A stretch of 64,000 nt of DNA from Rhyacichthys aspro (lineage: Eukaryota; Chordata; Actinopteri; Gobiiformes; Rhyacichthyidae). How positions within the stretch are numbered: the stretch's first letter is position 1; the number at the start of each line of letters is the position of its first letter. The notes under the pieces are model-generated. The model was not told where the DNA came from. It saw only the letters and a program-made list of their open reading frames with translations, and searched no databases. This document shows, piece after piece, positions 34,875 to 46,225 of this stretch. The position numbers and the translations under genes are program-made. The stretch covers positions 21,828,758 through 21,892,757 of the forward strand of contig CM072162.1 in NCBI GenBank assembly GCA_036850595.1, read 5' to 3'.

Positions 34875-35110
34875 CACGTCCTCGTGCAGCGGAGAGTGAG
34901 ACAGAAACATGGGGAGCTTTAAAACAGTCCGGTCGGTCACAGAAAAACGACCCGTGCTCGCTGCCGGAGACTCTGTCACACAATGGCGCTGAGAGGAGGA
35001 GGAAAGGAGGAAAGTGCCTCCGCTCGTAGGAACGCCGCGCTGCCTTCACGGACCGTAGGACGAAGCCTCCACGACACAGCTGCTCGTGCACATGCTCTCA
35101 GATCCGTGTG
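34875..35110 (-). other. sertad2: Best candidate 5' UTR exon of sertad2
   Basis: Minus strand ends GAGGACGTG then GTAAGACTCC, a near-consensus donor; last exon base 34,875. The ~230 bp behind it is CpG-rich (GGCGTTCC, GCGGAGGCA, CCGACCGGAC) in an AT-rich neighbourhood, as expected of a vertebrate promoter/first exon. It contains only a short upstream ORF (start near 35,090), so it would be noncoding. It lies upstream of, and on the same strand as, the acceptor at 17,359, implying a 17.5-kb intron. The 5' boundary is a guess. Confidence 0.5.
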
Positions 35111-35668
35111 GGAGGAGGCACACGGGCCTTTTCTTCAGTTTTAGCAGCGATCTGACCTGTTTTCTGTCTGTTTTCTTTATTTAAATGTGTAATTATTAAA
35201 ACGTGAATCATTCAATTAAAGGTTAAACAAATAGAAGAGAAGGACTCATTGCTTCAGTTTCCACATTAAAAACATTATAAAACAATGACTACAGATTCAT
35301 AATTAGGTTTATAAAAGTAAAACAAAAGATAAATAAAGGCTGCAGTTTTTATTTTCATTGAGAATAACTGTTTAATCACTAAGAGTTTATTGTAAAAAAG
35401 AATAATCAGTGAAAAGACAAGCTCTTAAGACGCCATCTGAGCTTTAGTCTGTAGGATTTGAATAGATTAAAGAGTGTTCAGGCTTTGGCCAATCACAGCT
35501 CACATATTAAAGGTCTTGAATAAGGGACGCTCCCATTGGCTGTTGATCTAAACATATTTTTTTTCTCTGATCATTTAAAATTTACAGTCAAAGTTACAGC
35601 AGATATTTAAAACATTTATAATAACTATACTTATACTTTTTTGGGACATACTCCAAGAACATGCCTGC

Positions 35669-35713
35669 GACCCACTTTTAGGTCCAGACCCTCCAGTTGA
35701 GAACCATTGGTCT
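35669..35713 (+). mobile_element. hAT-like transposon terminus relic
   Basis: GCGACCCACTTTTAGGTCC then CAGTTGAGAACCATTGG matches the same fish terminus style as the relic at 15,656-15,704 (GACCCACTTTTGG...GGGAACCACAGTG). Confidence 0.6.
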
Positions 35714-36737
35714 AAACAACTTCAAAACTGAATCAACAGCAACAAAGTCTTGAATTACTTCTAATAAAATAATAAATAATAAAAACAAAACTCTCCTCAG
35801 ACTCAGTTCAATGTGGACAGATGCGACTAGAACTGGATCATTGTTCTGTGTCGTTACTCGTTCATTTTGGGGATGAATCCATGCTTCTATTTTCCATTAC
35901 ATCAATGTTCCTTCCACTCAGGACACTTCAGAAATGGACTGAAGAGGAACACTGTGAGCAGGGCCGTAACTAAAGGCAGGGCAGACCCACAGGGGGAAAA
36001 AAAAGTCTTACTAAAGGATCTTTATACTTGAACTAGACACATTAAAATAAATAAAACAGCACTGAAAAGGACTAAAATTACATTAAAAAATAACAAAAGG
36101 TCACTATTGGGTTGTGTAGGATTAGTTTTTCCACTTTTGAAGACTTACAAATGACGGATAAAACTACTTTACCTTTGAAACTGTTCCTTTTTTTAATGAC
36201 TTCATGTAAATATCATCCTGCAATAACCTGGACAATATTACTTTTGGACTATTTACGTCACATATCTGAGTTTAGATGTCTTCACAGTAATTGATATTCA
36301 CTGCAAACTTGACGATTTACTTCTTAATACATTGGTCAATATTATTTTTTATGCTACAGCTAGATATAATTACAGTTTTTGATGTTTTAAGTCAGATAGT
36401 TATTCATTTTTGTCATAGTCACAGTTTAATAGGCTCCATACACTAGGTCTAAATGAGTACTTTACTGCTTTATATGTAAATTAAGGACATTTTTTTGTTG
36501 CTTTTTCAAAACCTTGACTATATTACTCATAAACCTACTGCTATTACGTTTATGGAGAATTTTACCAACAATAATTACAGCGAAAAGTTAAATATCTGTC
36601 TTTTTAATGCAGTCTAACAGAACACACAGCGTTAATACCGAGGATCAAAGTGGTTGTGTGTTTTCCGAGGCGTCCCTGAAGGCAGCAGGAGAAGCTGAAA
36701 CCGAGCAGCTGCCCCAGAAGTGGCGTGGACAGCGTAA

Positions 36738-36778
36738 CCCCTCCTCCTCTTCCTCCTCTTCCTCCTCCTCCTCCAGCC
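36738..36778. repeat. (TCC)n polypyrimidine tract
   Basis: CCCCTCCTCCTCTTCCTCCT followed by CTTCCTCCTCCTCCTCC. It produces a spurious poly-Ser or poly-Pro frame. Confidence 0.9.
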
Positions 36779-38381
36779 TCTCTTCACACAAACACACGGT
36801 CGCTCTTTAACAACCAGCTTTTAAACAACAAAATCAAACCTTTATTAATGTTACGAGCCTCCGTTCCAACTCATTTGAAGCACTTTGTTGGGATTGTGAC
36901 GAGAATGTGTGAAAATAAAAGGTGAAATGTGCATAATTTTGTTGTAAATAGGTCAAAACTACGATAATATTTACAAAAATGCTGAATATTGGCTCTGGGC
37001 TTTGATTATTATCTGATGGAGACGTGTTATTGATCAGATTGGAAACTTAATCTCTGCTCAAAGACATATTTTGAGAAGAAAAAAAATGAGAGTTTCTGTC
37101 CAAGACCAGAGTGAACCAAGACAAGACCAAGACTTTCAAGGATCGAAACCAAGAGCATGATTCATGGAAGAGAAACCAGACTCGAGACAAGCTTAGGGAC
37201 CAATTTAGTGACGTTTTTACTCAAGAATAATCTGGAAAATAAACTAGTTGTTCTCTCTTTAATGGCAAAAAAAAAAAAGAAAACGAGATTGTAAGTCTTG
37301 TGAAGTTGTGTGAATGACGTTTCCCTTTTTTCCCACAAACATGACGTAAATATAGTCCAATAGTTTGGATTTTTATTCTTAAACGGAGAATTTCAGCTCT
37401 TGTCTGCTTCTCCAAACTGGAAGAAGTATTAAAACTGTAATCTGTTTTTTTATATTCTTCATTGTGCCAGTTCGTTTTGTTTCATTTCTCAATTTATTTT
37501 ACATTTTTCACCCTTTATGTGACTAAAACTGAAAAGAAAAAACAGACTTGTTAATACCAAATGTTGATTATTATAGATACTTTATAACAATCAATTTTTA
37601 ATATTTATTTTATATGTTTTCTTTTGGATTGCAGACCATCTTTTCCAAAATAATTCCATTTTATTAATTATATGACGGGTTATTTTTATGTGATGTGTTT
37701 CTTTCCATTGTATCATGGAAGGGTTTCCATTTTTTCCAGTTTCAACTAATTCGTTTCAGAGCTGTAATTCTTAACATCCAAAATAAATAAGTTATATATA
37801 GATTTACTTACATGAAATATCAAATAAGTTTTAAAATACAAGTCATAAAGCCCTTTAGGAAACTGTTTACATGTTTATTTTTGCTTAGTTTGGTAAACAT
37901 TGGGTCTATTTTTATATGTATCTTAAAAAAAGAGCTGTAAAAAGCCTTTATTTTATCCATACTCGCATAAAGACTGTATTCTAATTACACAAATGCGGCA
38001 AATTAAAACAGCCTATTCAATTTGCAAAGTATAATGGGTCTGCATCCCTTTCCTTCACAGCATTTTCCATCAATAACTGTTTATTCAAAATGACACTGTC
38101 TCTATGCAGTGTTTTTATTATAATCTCTGACTGGGTTTATCTAATTTCTTGATACTGTTCTGAAAATCCAGCTCAAATAGAAACACACACAACTGCAGTT
38201 TACTCAGAACATTTTGTTTTTGATTTTCATTCACAGTAATTAAGTCGATAAATCAGTTGTGCTTTTGGCAGGTCTTCATTTAAAATCTCTAAGTGCAAGA
38301 CCAAAAGTAAAAATATGCAGCAAATCTCAAAACCAAGACCAGTCAACACCAGATTTTGTTACAAACACTAAAGAATATGTT

Positions 38382-38389
38382 CTTTAAGG
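38382..38389 (+). repeat. Target-site duplication, left
   Basis: CTTTAAGG immediately before the element start. It pairs with TTTTAAGG after the element. Confidence 0.65.
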
Positions 38390-39001
38390 CACACAGGTCA
38401 AACTCAAGGCCCAGGGGCCAAAACTGGCCCTTAGCAATGTTTTATATGGCCCTGCAGTACTTTTGGTAGGTAATATTTTTGGGTTTTAGTTTGTTTTTAT
38501 TGACTTAAACAGGTTGTAGTTGGATGTGAACGGGTTTTAGTTGGATTTGAGCAGGTTTCAGTTGGATTTGAGCAGGTTTTACTTGGATTTGAACAGTTTT
38601 TAAATGGTCTTGAACAAGTTTTAGTTGGATTTGAACATATTTCAGTTGTGTTTGAGCAGTTTTAGTTGGATTTGAATAGGTTTTATATAGACTTAAACAG
38701 GTTTTAGTTGAACTTGAGCAGGTTTCAGTTGGATTTGAGCAGGTTTTACTTGGATTTGCACAGTTTTTCAAAGGTCTTGAACAGGTTTTACTTGGATTTG
38801 AACATATTTCGGTTGTGTTTGAGCAGTTTTTAGTTGGATTTGAGCAGTTTTTAGTTGGATTTGAGCAGTTTTTAGATGGATTTGAGCAGTTTTTAGTTGG
38901 ATTTGTCACAGTTTTCAGCCCCTGAAATGCTTCTTATTTACTATTATACTTATTATTCTTATTCTTATTTAATATTATACACTTTGAGTTTGACGCCACT
39001 G
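38390..39001 (+). mobile_element. hAT-like non-autonomous element containing a 21-bp satellite
   Basis: The left end CACACAGGTCAAACTCAA and the inverted right end (reverse complement CAGTGGCGTCAAACTCAA) share 13 of 18 bases, including an 11-bp run. The element is flanked by 8-bp direct repeats CTTTAAGG (38,382-38,389) and TTTTAAGG (39,002-39,009), 7 of 8 identical. An 8-bp duplication is the hAT hallmark. The interior is mostly the 21-bp minisatellite and contains no transposase. The left ~65 bp also occurs at 5127. Confidence 0.75.
38505..38908. repeat. 21-bp minisatellite, array 2 (inverted orientation)
   Basis: About 19 units of the reverse complement of the 5.3-kb satellite (TTTTAGTTGGATTTGAGCAG plus one base). 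It is more diverged than the 51.3-kb array, with TTGAAC/TTGAGC variants and a few units altered to GGTCTTGAAC or TTGTGTTTGAGC. The long minus-strand frame with a repeated seven-residue pattern is a by-product of the 21-bp period. Confidence 0.95.
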
Positions 39002-39009
39002 TTTTAAGG
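39002..39009 (+). repeat. Target-site duplication, right
   Basis: TTTTAAGG immediately after the terminal CACTG. One mismatch to the left copy. Confidence 0.65.
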
Positions 39010-40737
39010 TTTGCATTTTCTCAATAAAAAGTCAGTTTAACATTTCTTTGAAGCACGTCCAGTTGAGTCGGTGCGTTCTGCTGTTAGCCTCTGACAGATG
39101 GCAGAGTAAAGTCCGGTACAACTCCCACAAAACCTGGCACCAAACCTCACATGACCAACAGCAGTGGGACATCCCGGGGCACAGAGCGGGCACTGGAGGC
39201 GGTTAGTGCCCCCTCCGCCCCCCTGCTGCACTCACCCAGTTGTTCACAGACACAGAACTCACAAAAACAATACAAATCTGCAGCAATTAGGCCAAACTCC
39301 CGCTGAAAGTCACAGAAATGGCACGGAGCGCACAAAAGATTTAACCGTTGTTCAGACCGAGCACAACGGACTCCAGTTTAGGGAAATGATGTGAATTTAA
39401 ATAACAAAATACACGATAAAACTCAAAAGTAATGGCCACCGACAGCTAAAATACATCTTTTTACAAAACAAATACAAAATTAACCAAATGAAAAAGATCA
39501 ACAGTGTTCCTCAGATCTGCAGCTCAAAAATGATTCATTCTTAAACGCAAGGCTAATGCTAATGCTAATGCTAAGGTCCTTCTCCAGCGTTCACAGTTTG
39601 ACCTTTGACCTGTCATTAGCCGAAAAGAAAGGCTCCAGGAACAACGCGACTGTCTCAGAAAAGCACCGGAACAGTAATAAATATTCTGTGTTTTGCAGAC
39701 CGTCAAACACAAGGTAAATAATAAAAAAAAGCTAATGCTAATCAATGCAATCAGTTTTAAATTAGTTACTGGTGTTGTATTGATTTCTGAGAACATTATT
39801 TTTCAAATTTATTAATGTACTTTTGTTGGATTTGCAATAAAATTAAAGTTTTTTGGTTTGAAAATATGTTCACATTACATCATCCACTATTGAATACACA
39901 GCTTTTATCTGTGTGTTTCATTTATTCAACTACAATATACTCTTTCCCCTTTAAAACACAACAATGTCAACGTGCCTTTGTGTTTTCAACGAGCTGCACT
40001 CTCGTCCTACTGTTCCAGGAGTGATAATTCACAGGAAAGTCACATGTTTACAGCCTATTTTCGCTGTTGAGAGAAATGTAAGACTGCAGCTTGTGCCCGA
40101 GCAGCAGTTTAACTCAGATGAACCCCAGCTGCCGGACGGGGTTATCCGAGGTAACGCAGACTGTAGCGTAGTACTCGGTTGTGAATGGTTCCAGCTCCGC
40201 GTTCGTCTCTCTCTCTCTCCGGACTTTGAGTTGAGTCATGAATGTCGAGCAGCGAGAAGGGATGACTCTAAATAAAGATTTCAGGTCAAAAACAGGAAAT
40301 GGCTCAGTGAGCAGCGAGGGCAGGGCCGAACACCACGCTCCTCGGTCTCAGCTGCGTCTCTGTCCACATTTCACTCACTGCTTTTTCTCTTTGTGAAAAA
40401 TATGCCTTGTTTTGTTGTGCAGTCTTTTCTGGAGGGACTTTTCCAGAATACTACAGAGATGACCAAAGCTTTCAAGGAACAAAATGAACAATAACATGCA
40501 ACAAAAATACAAAAGGTACTTCAAACCAGAATATAACCCACTACAATTGCACTATTGTTCAGATAATTCCCAAAGACAAAGTCAGATGAAGCCGTTTTTT
40601 CCACACAACTGTACTTGCCCCTGAACCAGCTCCTTCCTGTTACACAGTGAGGTAGATAAGTCACACAATGGGCCTTTAAGGAGAACATGAAATAAAAGAG
40701 CAAAGACTAAAGCCTCATTTCCTCGTGGACAGTACTG
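39010..40737. other. Gene-free stretch with a mildly GC-rich block
   Basis: 39,050-39,400 has raised GC (GCCCCCTCCGCCCCCCTGC) and overlapping frames on both strands. 39,547-39,572 is a GCTAAT hexamer repeat. 40,080-40,260 has scattered CpGs. No family match or splice structure strong enough to call a gene. Confidence 0.5.
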
Positions 40738-41010
40738 GTCGCTTCTGGCGTATTTCCGTCAATAAAACGTGTCCCCAAAAAGCGTTTCGTCGCACCTCGG
40801 TTCCCCAAAGAGTCTGGCTTTGTGGTCCGCTTTGGAAAAGGTGGAGCTAAACTCTGCAGTCAGCTGATTGGACGATAGATAATCCTCACTCGATTAAAAA
40901 AAAAAGTTTTTCAAATGAATTCTTCCTTGTTTTTGTGATAATCATACATAAAACATGATAAATGTACTTTTTCTTGACGACAAATCTAGCATTTATTAGC
41001 ATTAGCTGTT
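40738..41010 (+). mobile_element. R2 MITE-like element, copy at 40.7 kb
   Basis: Shares GGAAAAGGTGGAGCTAAACT, GCTGATTGGACGATAGAT and GCATTTATTAGCATTA in order with the 43.3-kb copy and with the inverted 46-kb copy. More diverged at its start. Confidence 0.75.
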
Positions 41011-41764
41011 TCTACTAGCTGTTTCAGGCATTATCTAAACCGACCCGACCTGTACCGGACCATCTGTGGAAACAAGGCTCAAATAAACCCAAACATTTAT
41101 TAAGAACCACTGAGTAGAAGGATAACTGTATAATTCCAGGCTTCAAGTTTGGAAAAGTCACATCAAAACTGTCTAAAACGTCCAAAAGTATCAAATGTAG
41201 AGACTTAAACCAACAAACAGAAAGCCCTGACTTTAAAATGCAGCCATTGTTCCAGTTTAATCCTGGTGTTCCCACATATCTGAGCGCTGACTGTGCCCCT
41301 GACTCATGATGCATTCACTGTCCACTCATCTCTCAAACCCCTACGTGACCTACGTGTTGCTTCTGTTCAGCTCGGTGTTGCACTTTCAGGAGGCAACACC
41401 GGCCTCGACCGACCGACCTCGAGTTACTCCAAACCAACATCAGCCTCTGTTTTTATCACTGACGACACGTGCCATTTTTAAATCAGAGCTGCAGCTATAA
41501 TCAGAAATGACTCCATGACACAAGCACAAAGTGTGGGTTACTCATCAGATAAAGCCATCACTACAATGTGTTGGAATGTATCCTAATAAGGAGAAATTAA
41601 TATGAAAATGTGTCATGTAACAGTCATTTTTACAGTGACATTAATAGACAACATTAACTCATAAATAACATTTCATCTTCATTACGTCAAATAGATCCAT
41701 ATAAAACTTTACTAGGAACAATGTAGGGGAAAACATTACTTACTTTTTTATTTTGTCTTCAAGG

Positions 41765-42290
41765 AAAATGGTTTAAACCCAAATAGTTTACGGTAAAATC
41801 AATTATTTGTGGAAAAATTGTCTTTGTGATCCATCTAGTGTTTATTGTAAGGGTTTGTAATAGATGAGAACCTCTATTCAGGAACAGAAAACCTTGGACA
41901 ATCACATGCTCCAAAAAGGAGCGCTCGACGTTCCAGGAAGTTTAATAGCTGCAGATAAAGTGTATTTTCAGCTGAATATGTCTTTTAACAGAGAAACAGC
42001 TGAAAAAAGAAAAGCATCAACAGAGAAAAGGGAGGCAACGTAAAACACAGATAAATACTGTCAATTCAATCACGTAATGTTTAACGAGGAGGAGATAATT
42101 GTCGTCCTGACGCTGAAGTCACAGCTAAGCTAACGCTAAACTCTAAACTTCAGTTTGGTCAAATGGATTAGTATTTTGTGGTTTTATTTTTTAATAAAAG
42201 AGAAGCAGGAGAGGTTTCTAGGCTGATTTTGGAGGAGAGTCTGAGACAGAGACAAAAAAAGAAAATCAGGGACTGGAGCTTTAATGCACC
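41765..42290 (+). repeat. Dispersed repeat family R1, copy 3
   Basis: Nearly full length: AAAATGGTTTAAACCCAAAT start, AGATGAGAACCTCTATTC, then the core GGAAGTTTAATAGCTGCAG and a tail shared with 300-400. It lacks ~25 bp (the CCATTGGTCGACACTTGTCA segment) present in the 55.5- and 56.8-kb copies. Confidence 0.85.
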
Positions 42291-42674
42291 AAAAGTGGGT
42301 GGGACTTGCCCCATTCTCATTGTTTATTATCAAACTAATGGGACTCACAAACATTCATTCTGTCTGGATTTTAATGCCAGGTCTAAATGGAGCCGTAGAG
42401 TAATACAGTCCAATAAAAAAGATTAAAAGCATCATCTTTCATCGACAACCTACAGCACAAGGCTACATTTTGGTCGTGGTCACTAAAAACAGAGAAAGAA
42501 ACCAAAGATACGAGTTATTTTTGTTCAAACTGAGAATATGAACAGTTTTGCAGTAAGCTCTAAAACATGGATAAAGTGGAGTTTAAATGAAGGAGCGAGC
42601 CTGTGAGGAGCAGCCCAGAATATTATTAATACTATTATACAGGGGCGTGGCACAGACGGGACAGACCCAGAGAA

Positions 42675-42710
42675 AGAGGAGGAAGAGGAGGAGGAAGAGG
42701 AGGAGGGGTA
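42675..42710. repeat. (GGA)n polypurine tract
   Basis: GAGGAGGAAGAGGAGGAGG-type run. It gives poly-Ser/Arg/Lys artefact frames on either strand. Confidence 0.9.
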
Positions 42711-43267
42711 GGATCCAAAAAAACACATCTGCTCATCTCCCACTCTCTCTGAGTCTGTCTTTGTCTAAACCTCCTGCTTTAGTCCTTCATCCTTCTCCTT
42801 CTGACGTTTACCAACCACCGTTTCAATCCCACTCAGTGTTTTTGTGATGAATAGATCTGATGTAATAATAACAGGCTCATTTTAGTAAACATCTCTAGAA
42901 AACAATTACATTTCCTTACTTTATAAAGAGACTCTAAGCCACAAAGTCACATTAGTCAATCTCACGTTTTCAGCAGGAAATAATCACCTCACAATAACAC
43001 TCTTTACACTTAAACTGAATATTGACGTCTAAATACAAATGATATCCTGCTGAAAACAAGGTCTCTGGTGGCTGTCATGTCAGGAACCCAGGAGTTAAGC
43101 AATCAAGAGAAAGAAGGAACCTGGTTTGTGGGATTCAGAGGCAGCTGGTGGTTTAGGAGTTTGATGTAATGTCTTGGTAGTTTGTGGTGTGGATTTGGTC
43201 CAGTTTTACGTTTTCAATTAATCATTTCTTTATAACTTTAGGACACTATGACAGTACAGGTAGATTC

Positions 43268-43752
43268 TGGTGCGTTTCCATCACCAAAACGGGTCCGAAG
43301 TGTCCACAAAAAGCGTAATGTGCCATTTATAGGGCTCCGGATTTATGGTACACTTTGGAAAAGGTGGAGCTTAACACTGCCGTCTGCTGATTGGACGATA
43401 GATCATCCTCGTCGAGAGAAAGTGAAAAGAAAAATATTAAATGGAAACACTTTCAAACAGAAAACAACAAAGCTAGCGTTTATTAGCATTATCTGTTTGT
43501 GGTTTTAAACGTCATCAGTGTCGTACGGCTCTCGCTTGAATTGAATTTAAACACTGTATTTATCGTCTACACTGCATTAAACACAAGCAGAACCTGTACA
43601 AACTCAAACATTCAGTCCCTAAATGAGAGGAAATTGCTGCAGCTGTGAATTTAATGTTGAGAAAGATGGGAATAAACTGGAAACTGCAGCTGCTACAACA
43701 GGATTTACTCTCTTTTTCTATTAAATATTGAAAATGCATCCAGGAAAAGTCT
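43268..43752 (+). mobile_element. R2 MITE-like element, plus copy with empty SINE site
   Basis: Begins GGTGCGTTTCCATCACC and includes GGAAAAGGTGGAGCTTAACA and TTGGACGATAGATCATCC. Continues CGTCTACACTGCATTAAACA (43,564 onward) and GGAAACTGCAGCTGCTACAA, and ends near AAAATGCATCC. The inverted partner is at 45,575-46,223. No protein is encoded. Confidence 0.85.
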
Positions 43753-44889
43753 GTGTCTCAAATACAGAAGAGTTCTGACCCGTCCCGTTCCATATGTCTG
43801 TCTGAAGGAGCCCGACTCGGCCTCTCTCTGAACCCAACACCTTCGCTGACATCCCAGGTTCCTTAATGTTTCTCCAGGTCTTTGTGACACACTTGGACAA
43901 AGCCGGAGCGTCTTGAGCCCGAGCCAGCGCCCCACTGCCTTCTTTTCTTCTGTCGCTCAGACTTCAAACGCTCTTTAAGTGGCTTGACTCACTCACTTCA
44001 AACGAGAGACGGAACCAAAGCTGCTCTGTCTCCCGTCGAGCTGCACTTTTACACCACTCTTCAAAACTTAGCTCTGCAGATCTTCACCGATGTTGTCCTG
44101 TCGTGATCGAATCTTGGTGCCAGTCAGAAGTAAATTGAAGTTTTAAAATGTGGCATAAAATCTTTGGTCTTTTCTGATTCTGACACAAAGCTTGCATCAG
44201 ATTTGGCTTTTGTCCAAACAGTTTGAGCCACAAGAAGAAAGACATTTACGAAATTCCCTTTAAGCTATTTTTGATTTACAACCCAGTTTCCCAAGTCCAA
44301 TAATCACACTTAAAACCTAAAACCCTCAAATACAGTCCATTCTTCAGACTTTTGAATGTTTTATTTGTATTTTTGAGGCCTTTTTGATAACATTTGGTGG
44401 AAAAAGCACAGATTAGAACTTCAAAACTCACAGTCACTGATTTTTGAAGCATGTAAACAGCTACGGTAGCCCTACAGGGACACACCACAACCAGTAGAAA
44501 CAGACTAAATGTATTTCAATTGTGTCACTTTTGATGGAAACCCTAATTCAGACTGAAGAAGACTGCGTGGAGCAAGGTCGAAAAACTTAAAATGGAAGTA
44601 AACAAACTCTGTAAACTGCCTTTGTGTCATTTTCAAATATATTTATCAGCCTAAAGATGTGAAAATGTGTCAAATACAATAAAACAAATTCAAACAATAG
44701 AGTATAATCAGCTCAAAACTTACTCTTCGCATTTGTCTGTGCTGGAAAAATTGATATTTAGAGCTAAATCAAACCTGAAAACTACTCAGGAGGACGTATG
44801 TTAACACCAGGTCTGAACAGAGCCACTAGAATTGGCCACTTGTGACTAAAAAATGAGAAAACACATGAAAATACAAGGCTCCGAGTGGT

Positions 44890-45370
44890 GTGTCATCTGT
44901 CCCTCTGTCTCCATCTGCTCCGAACCAAACACTGATCTCTCTAATAACTCATATCTCGTGATTAAAACCAAATGGGCCTCTCATCTGCAGAAATTAATCA
45001 ATGAAAACACGACGGTCACGGTTTAATTAGATCACTACTTCCATAATAAATTGTATGTTTTCATTTTTAGGCTCATTTTCCACATCTGAAGTGTAATTAT
45101 CATTCCCATCACAACATATTAGACGATGAATTCTCACAATGACAGGACCCACACTAACGCTACACTCACGGTGCACCGCTCTGATTAGATCTGTCACAAC
45201 TGTTCAAAACCTATTCGTTATTGTACAATAGAAATTAATACAGCGGACATTAGTGATATTATCCTGGCTGTAATCACCGCTGCATCAATCTAAGCCTCGG
45301 TGAGAAAAGGTCAGCCAAGGGTTTAATTATGCATGCACTCGACTAATGACACTGGGTTCTGAAATGTCTC
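44890..45370. promoter_or_regulatory. Candidate conserved noncoding element (homeodomain-rich)
   Basis: Non-repetitive, complex sequence unlike the flanking transposon debris. It has clustered homeodomain/POU-type motifs: AATTAATCAATG near 44,992, TTTAATTAG at 45,022-45,030, GTAATTATCATT near 45,092, TTTAATTATGCATGC at 45,322-45,336 and CTAATGAC. This texture is typical of developmental enhancers. Conservation cannot be shown from one sequence. Confidence 0.35.
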
Positions 45371-45574
45371 CTGTGCTGCCCATTTTAACTCTGTTTTAAC
45401 TCTGATTTAAACCTCTATCAGAACAGGTTCGCTTGTTTAAACTCGCAAAAAGTATATTTAATTTTCTCTCATTTTTACTCATTTAAAGGCTTCTGTATCG
45501 AGGTCTGCTGCAGAAACAGAGGCGTCATCGAAGACTCAAAAGTCATGTCTCTATTTGAGATAAAAACGTATCTG

Positions 45575-46223
45575 AAGCAGACTTTTATAAATTTGGATGC
45601 ATTGGGGATAATTAATATAAAGAAAAGAGTAAATCCTGTTTTAGGAGGTTAAGCTGCAGCAGTTTCCAGTTTATTCCCATCTTTTTTCAACATTAAATTC
45701 ATAGCTGCAGCAGTTTCCTCTCATTTAAGGAATGAATATTTGAGTTTGTACAGGTTCTGCTTGTGTTTAATGCAGTGTAGACGCTCTTTCTTCTTATCTT
45801 ATATTAACTGGGAGAAGCGGGGATCGAACTGCCAACCTTCCGGTTATTGGACGACCTCCTCTACCTCCTGAGTCATCTCTTAGTGTAGACGACAAATATG
45901 TTTAAATTCATGAAGTCGTATCATGAGCCGTACGACGCTGTTGATAATAAACACTAGCTTTGTCGTCAAGTTTTCTGTTTGAATATGACGTTTATCACAA
46001 AAACAAGGTGTAATTTATGTGAAAAAGCATCTTCATTTTAATATTTTTCCCTTTGCTTCTCATTATCACTCAAGTGAAGATTATCTATCGTCCAATCAGC
46101 TGCAGTGTTTAGCTCCACCTTTTCCAAAGCGTTCCACAAAGCGGGATCTACTTGAAATCTCAGGCCAAGACCGATATGCTTTTTGGAGACGCTTCAGACC
46201 CATTTTGGAGATGGAAACGTGAC
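45575..46223 (-). mobile_element. R2 MITE-like element, inverted copy with SINE insertion
   Basis: Reverse complement of 43,268-43,752, estimated at about 80% by eye, interrupted by a 98-bp tRNA-like insertion at 45,784-45,881. With its partner it forms a ~500-bp inverted repeat around a 1.8-kb unique loop. Confidence 0.85.
45784..45881 (-). mobile_element. tRNA-derived SINE insertion with 10-bp target duplication
   Basis: Minus strand: GACTCAGGAGGTAGAGG (A-box-like) and, after AACCGGAAGGTTGGCA, GTTCGATCCCC (B-box-like), spaced as in a tRNA head, then a short A/G-rich tail (AAGATAAGAAGAAAGAG). Perfect AGTGTAGACG direct repeats flank it at 45,774-45,783 and 45,882-45,891. The related element at 43,564-43,573 has this 10-mer once (as CGTCTACACT). 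Confidence 0.88.
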
Positions 46224-46225
46224 AA

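Larger units (their letters stand above)
35111..38389. other. AT-rich gene-free stretch
   Basis: Nothing codes convincingly. It includes a hAT-like relic (35,669-35,713) and a TCC tract (36,738-36,778). Otherwise it is low-complexity T/A-rich sequence. Confidence 0.6.

Noticed and set aside
38505..38909. 134-residue Asn/Cys/Ser-rich repeat protein
   Set aside because: Same 21-bp satellite; unit variants switch residues randomly and there is no gene structure.
45784..45881. Functional tRNA gene
   Set aside because: Arms do not pair as a full cloverleaf by eye, the boxes deviate from consensus, and the target duplications show it is a SINE insertion.
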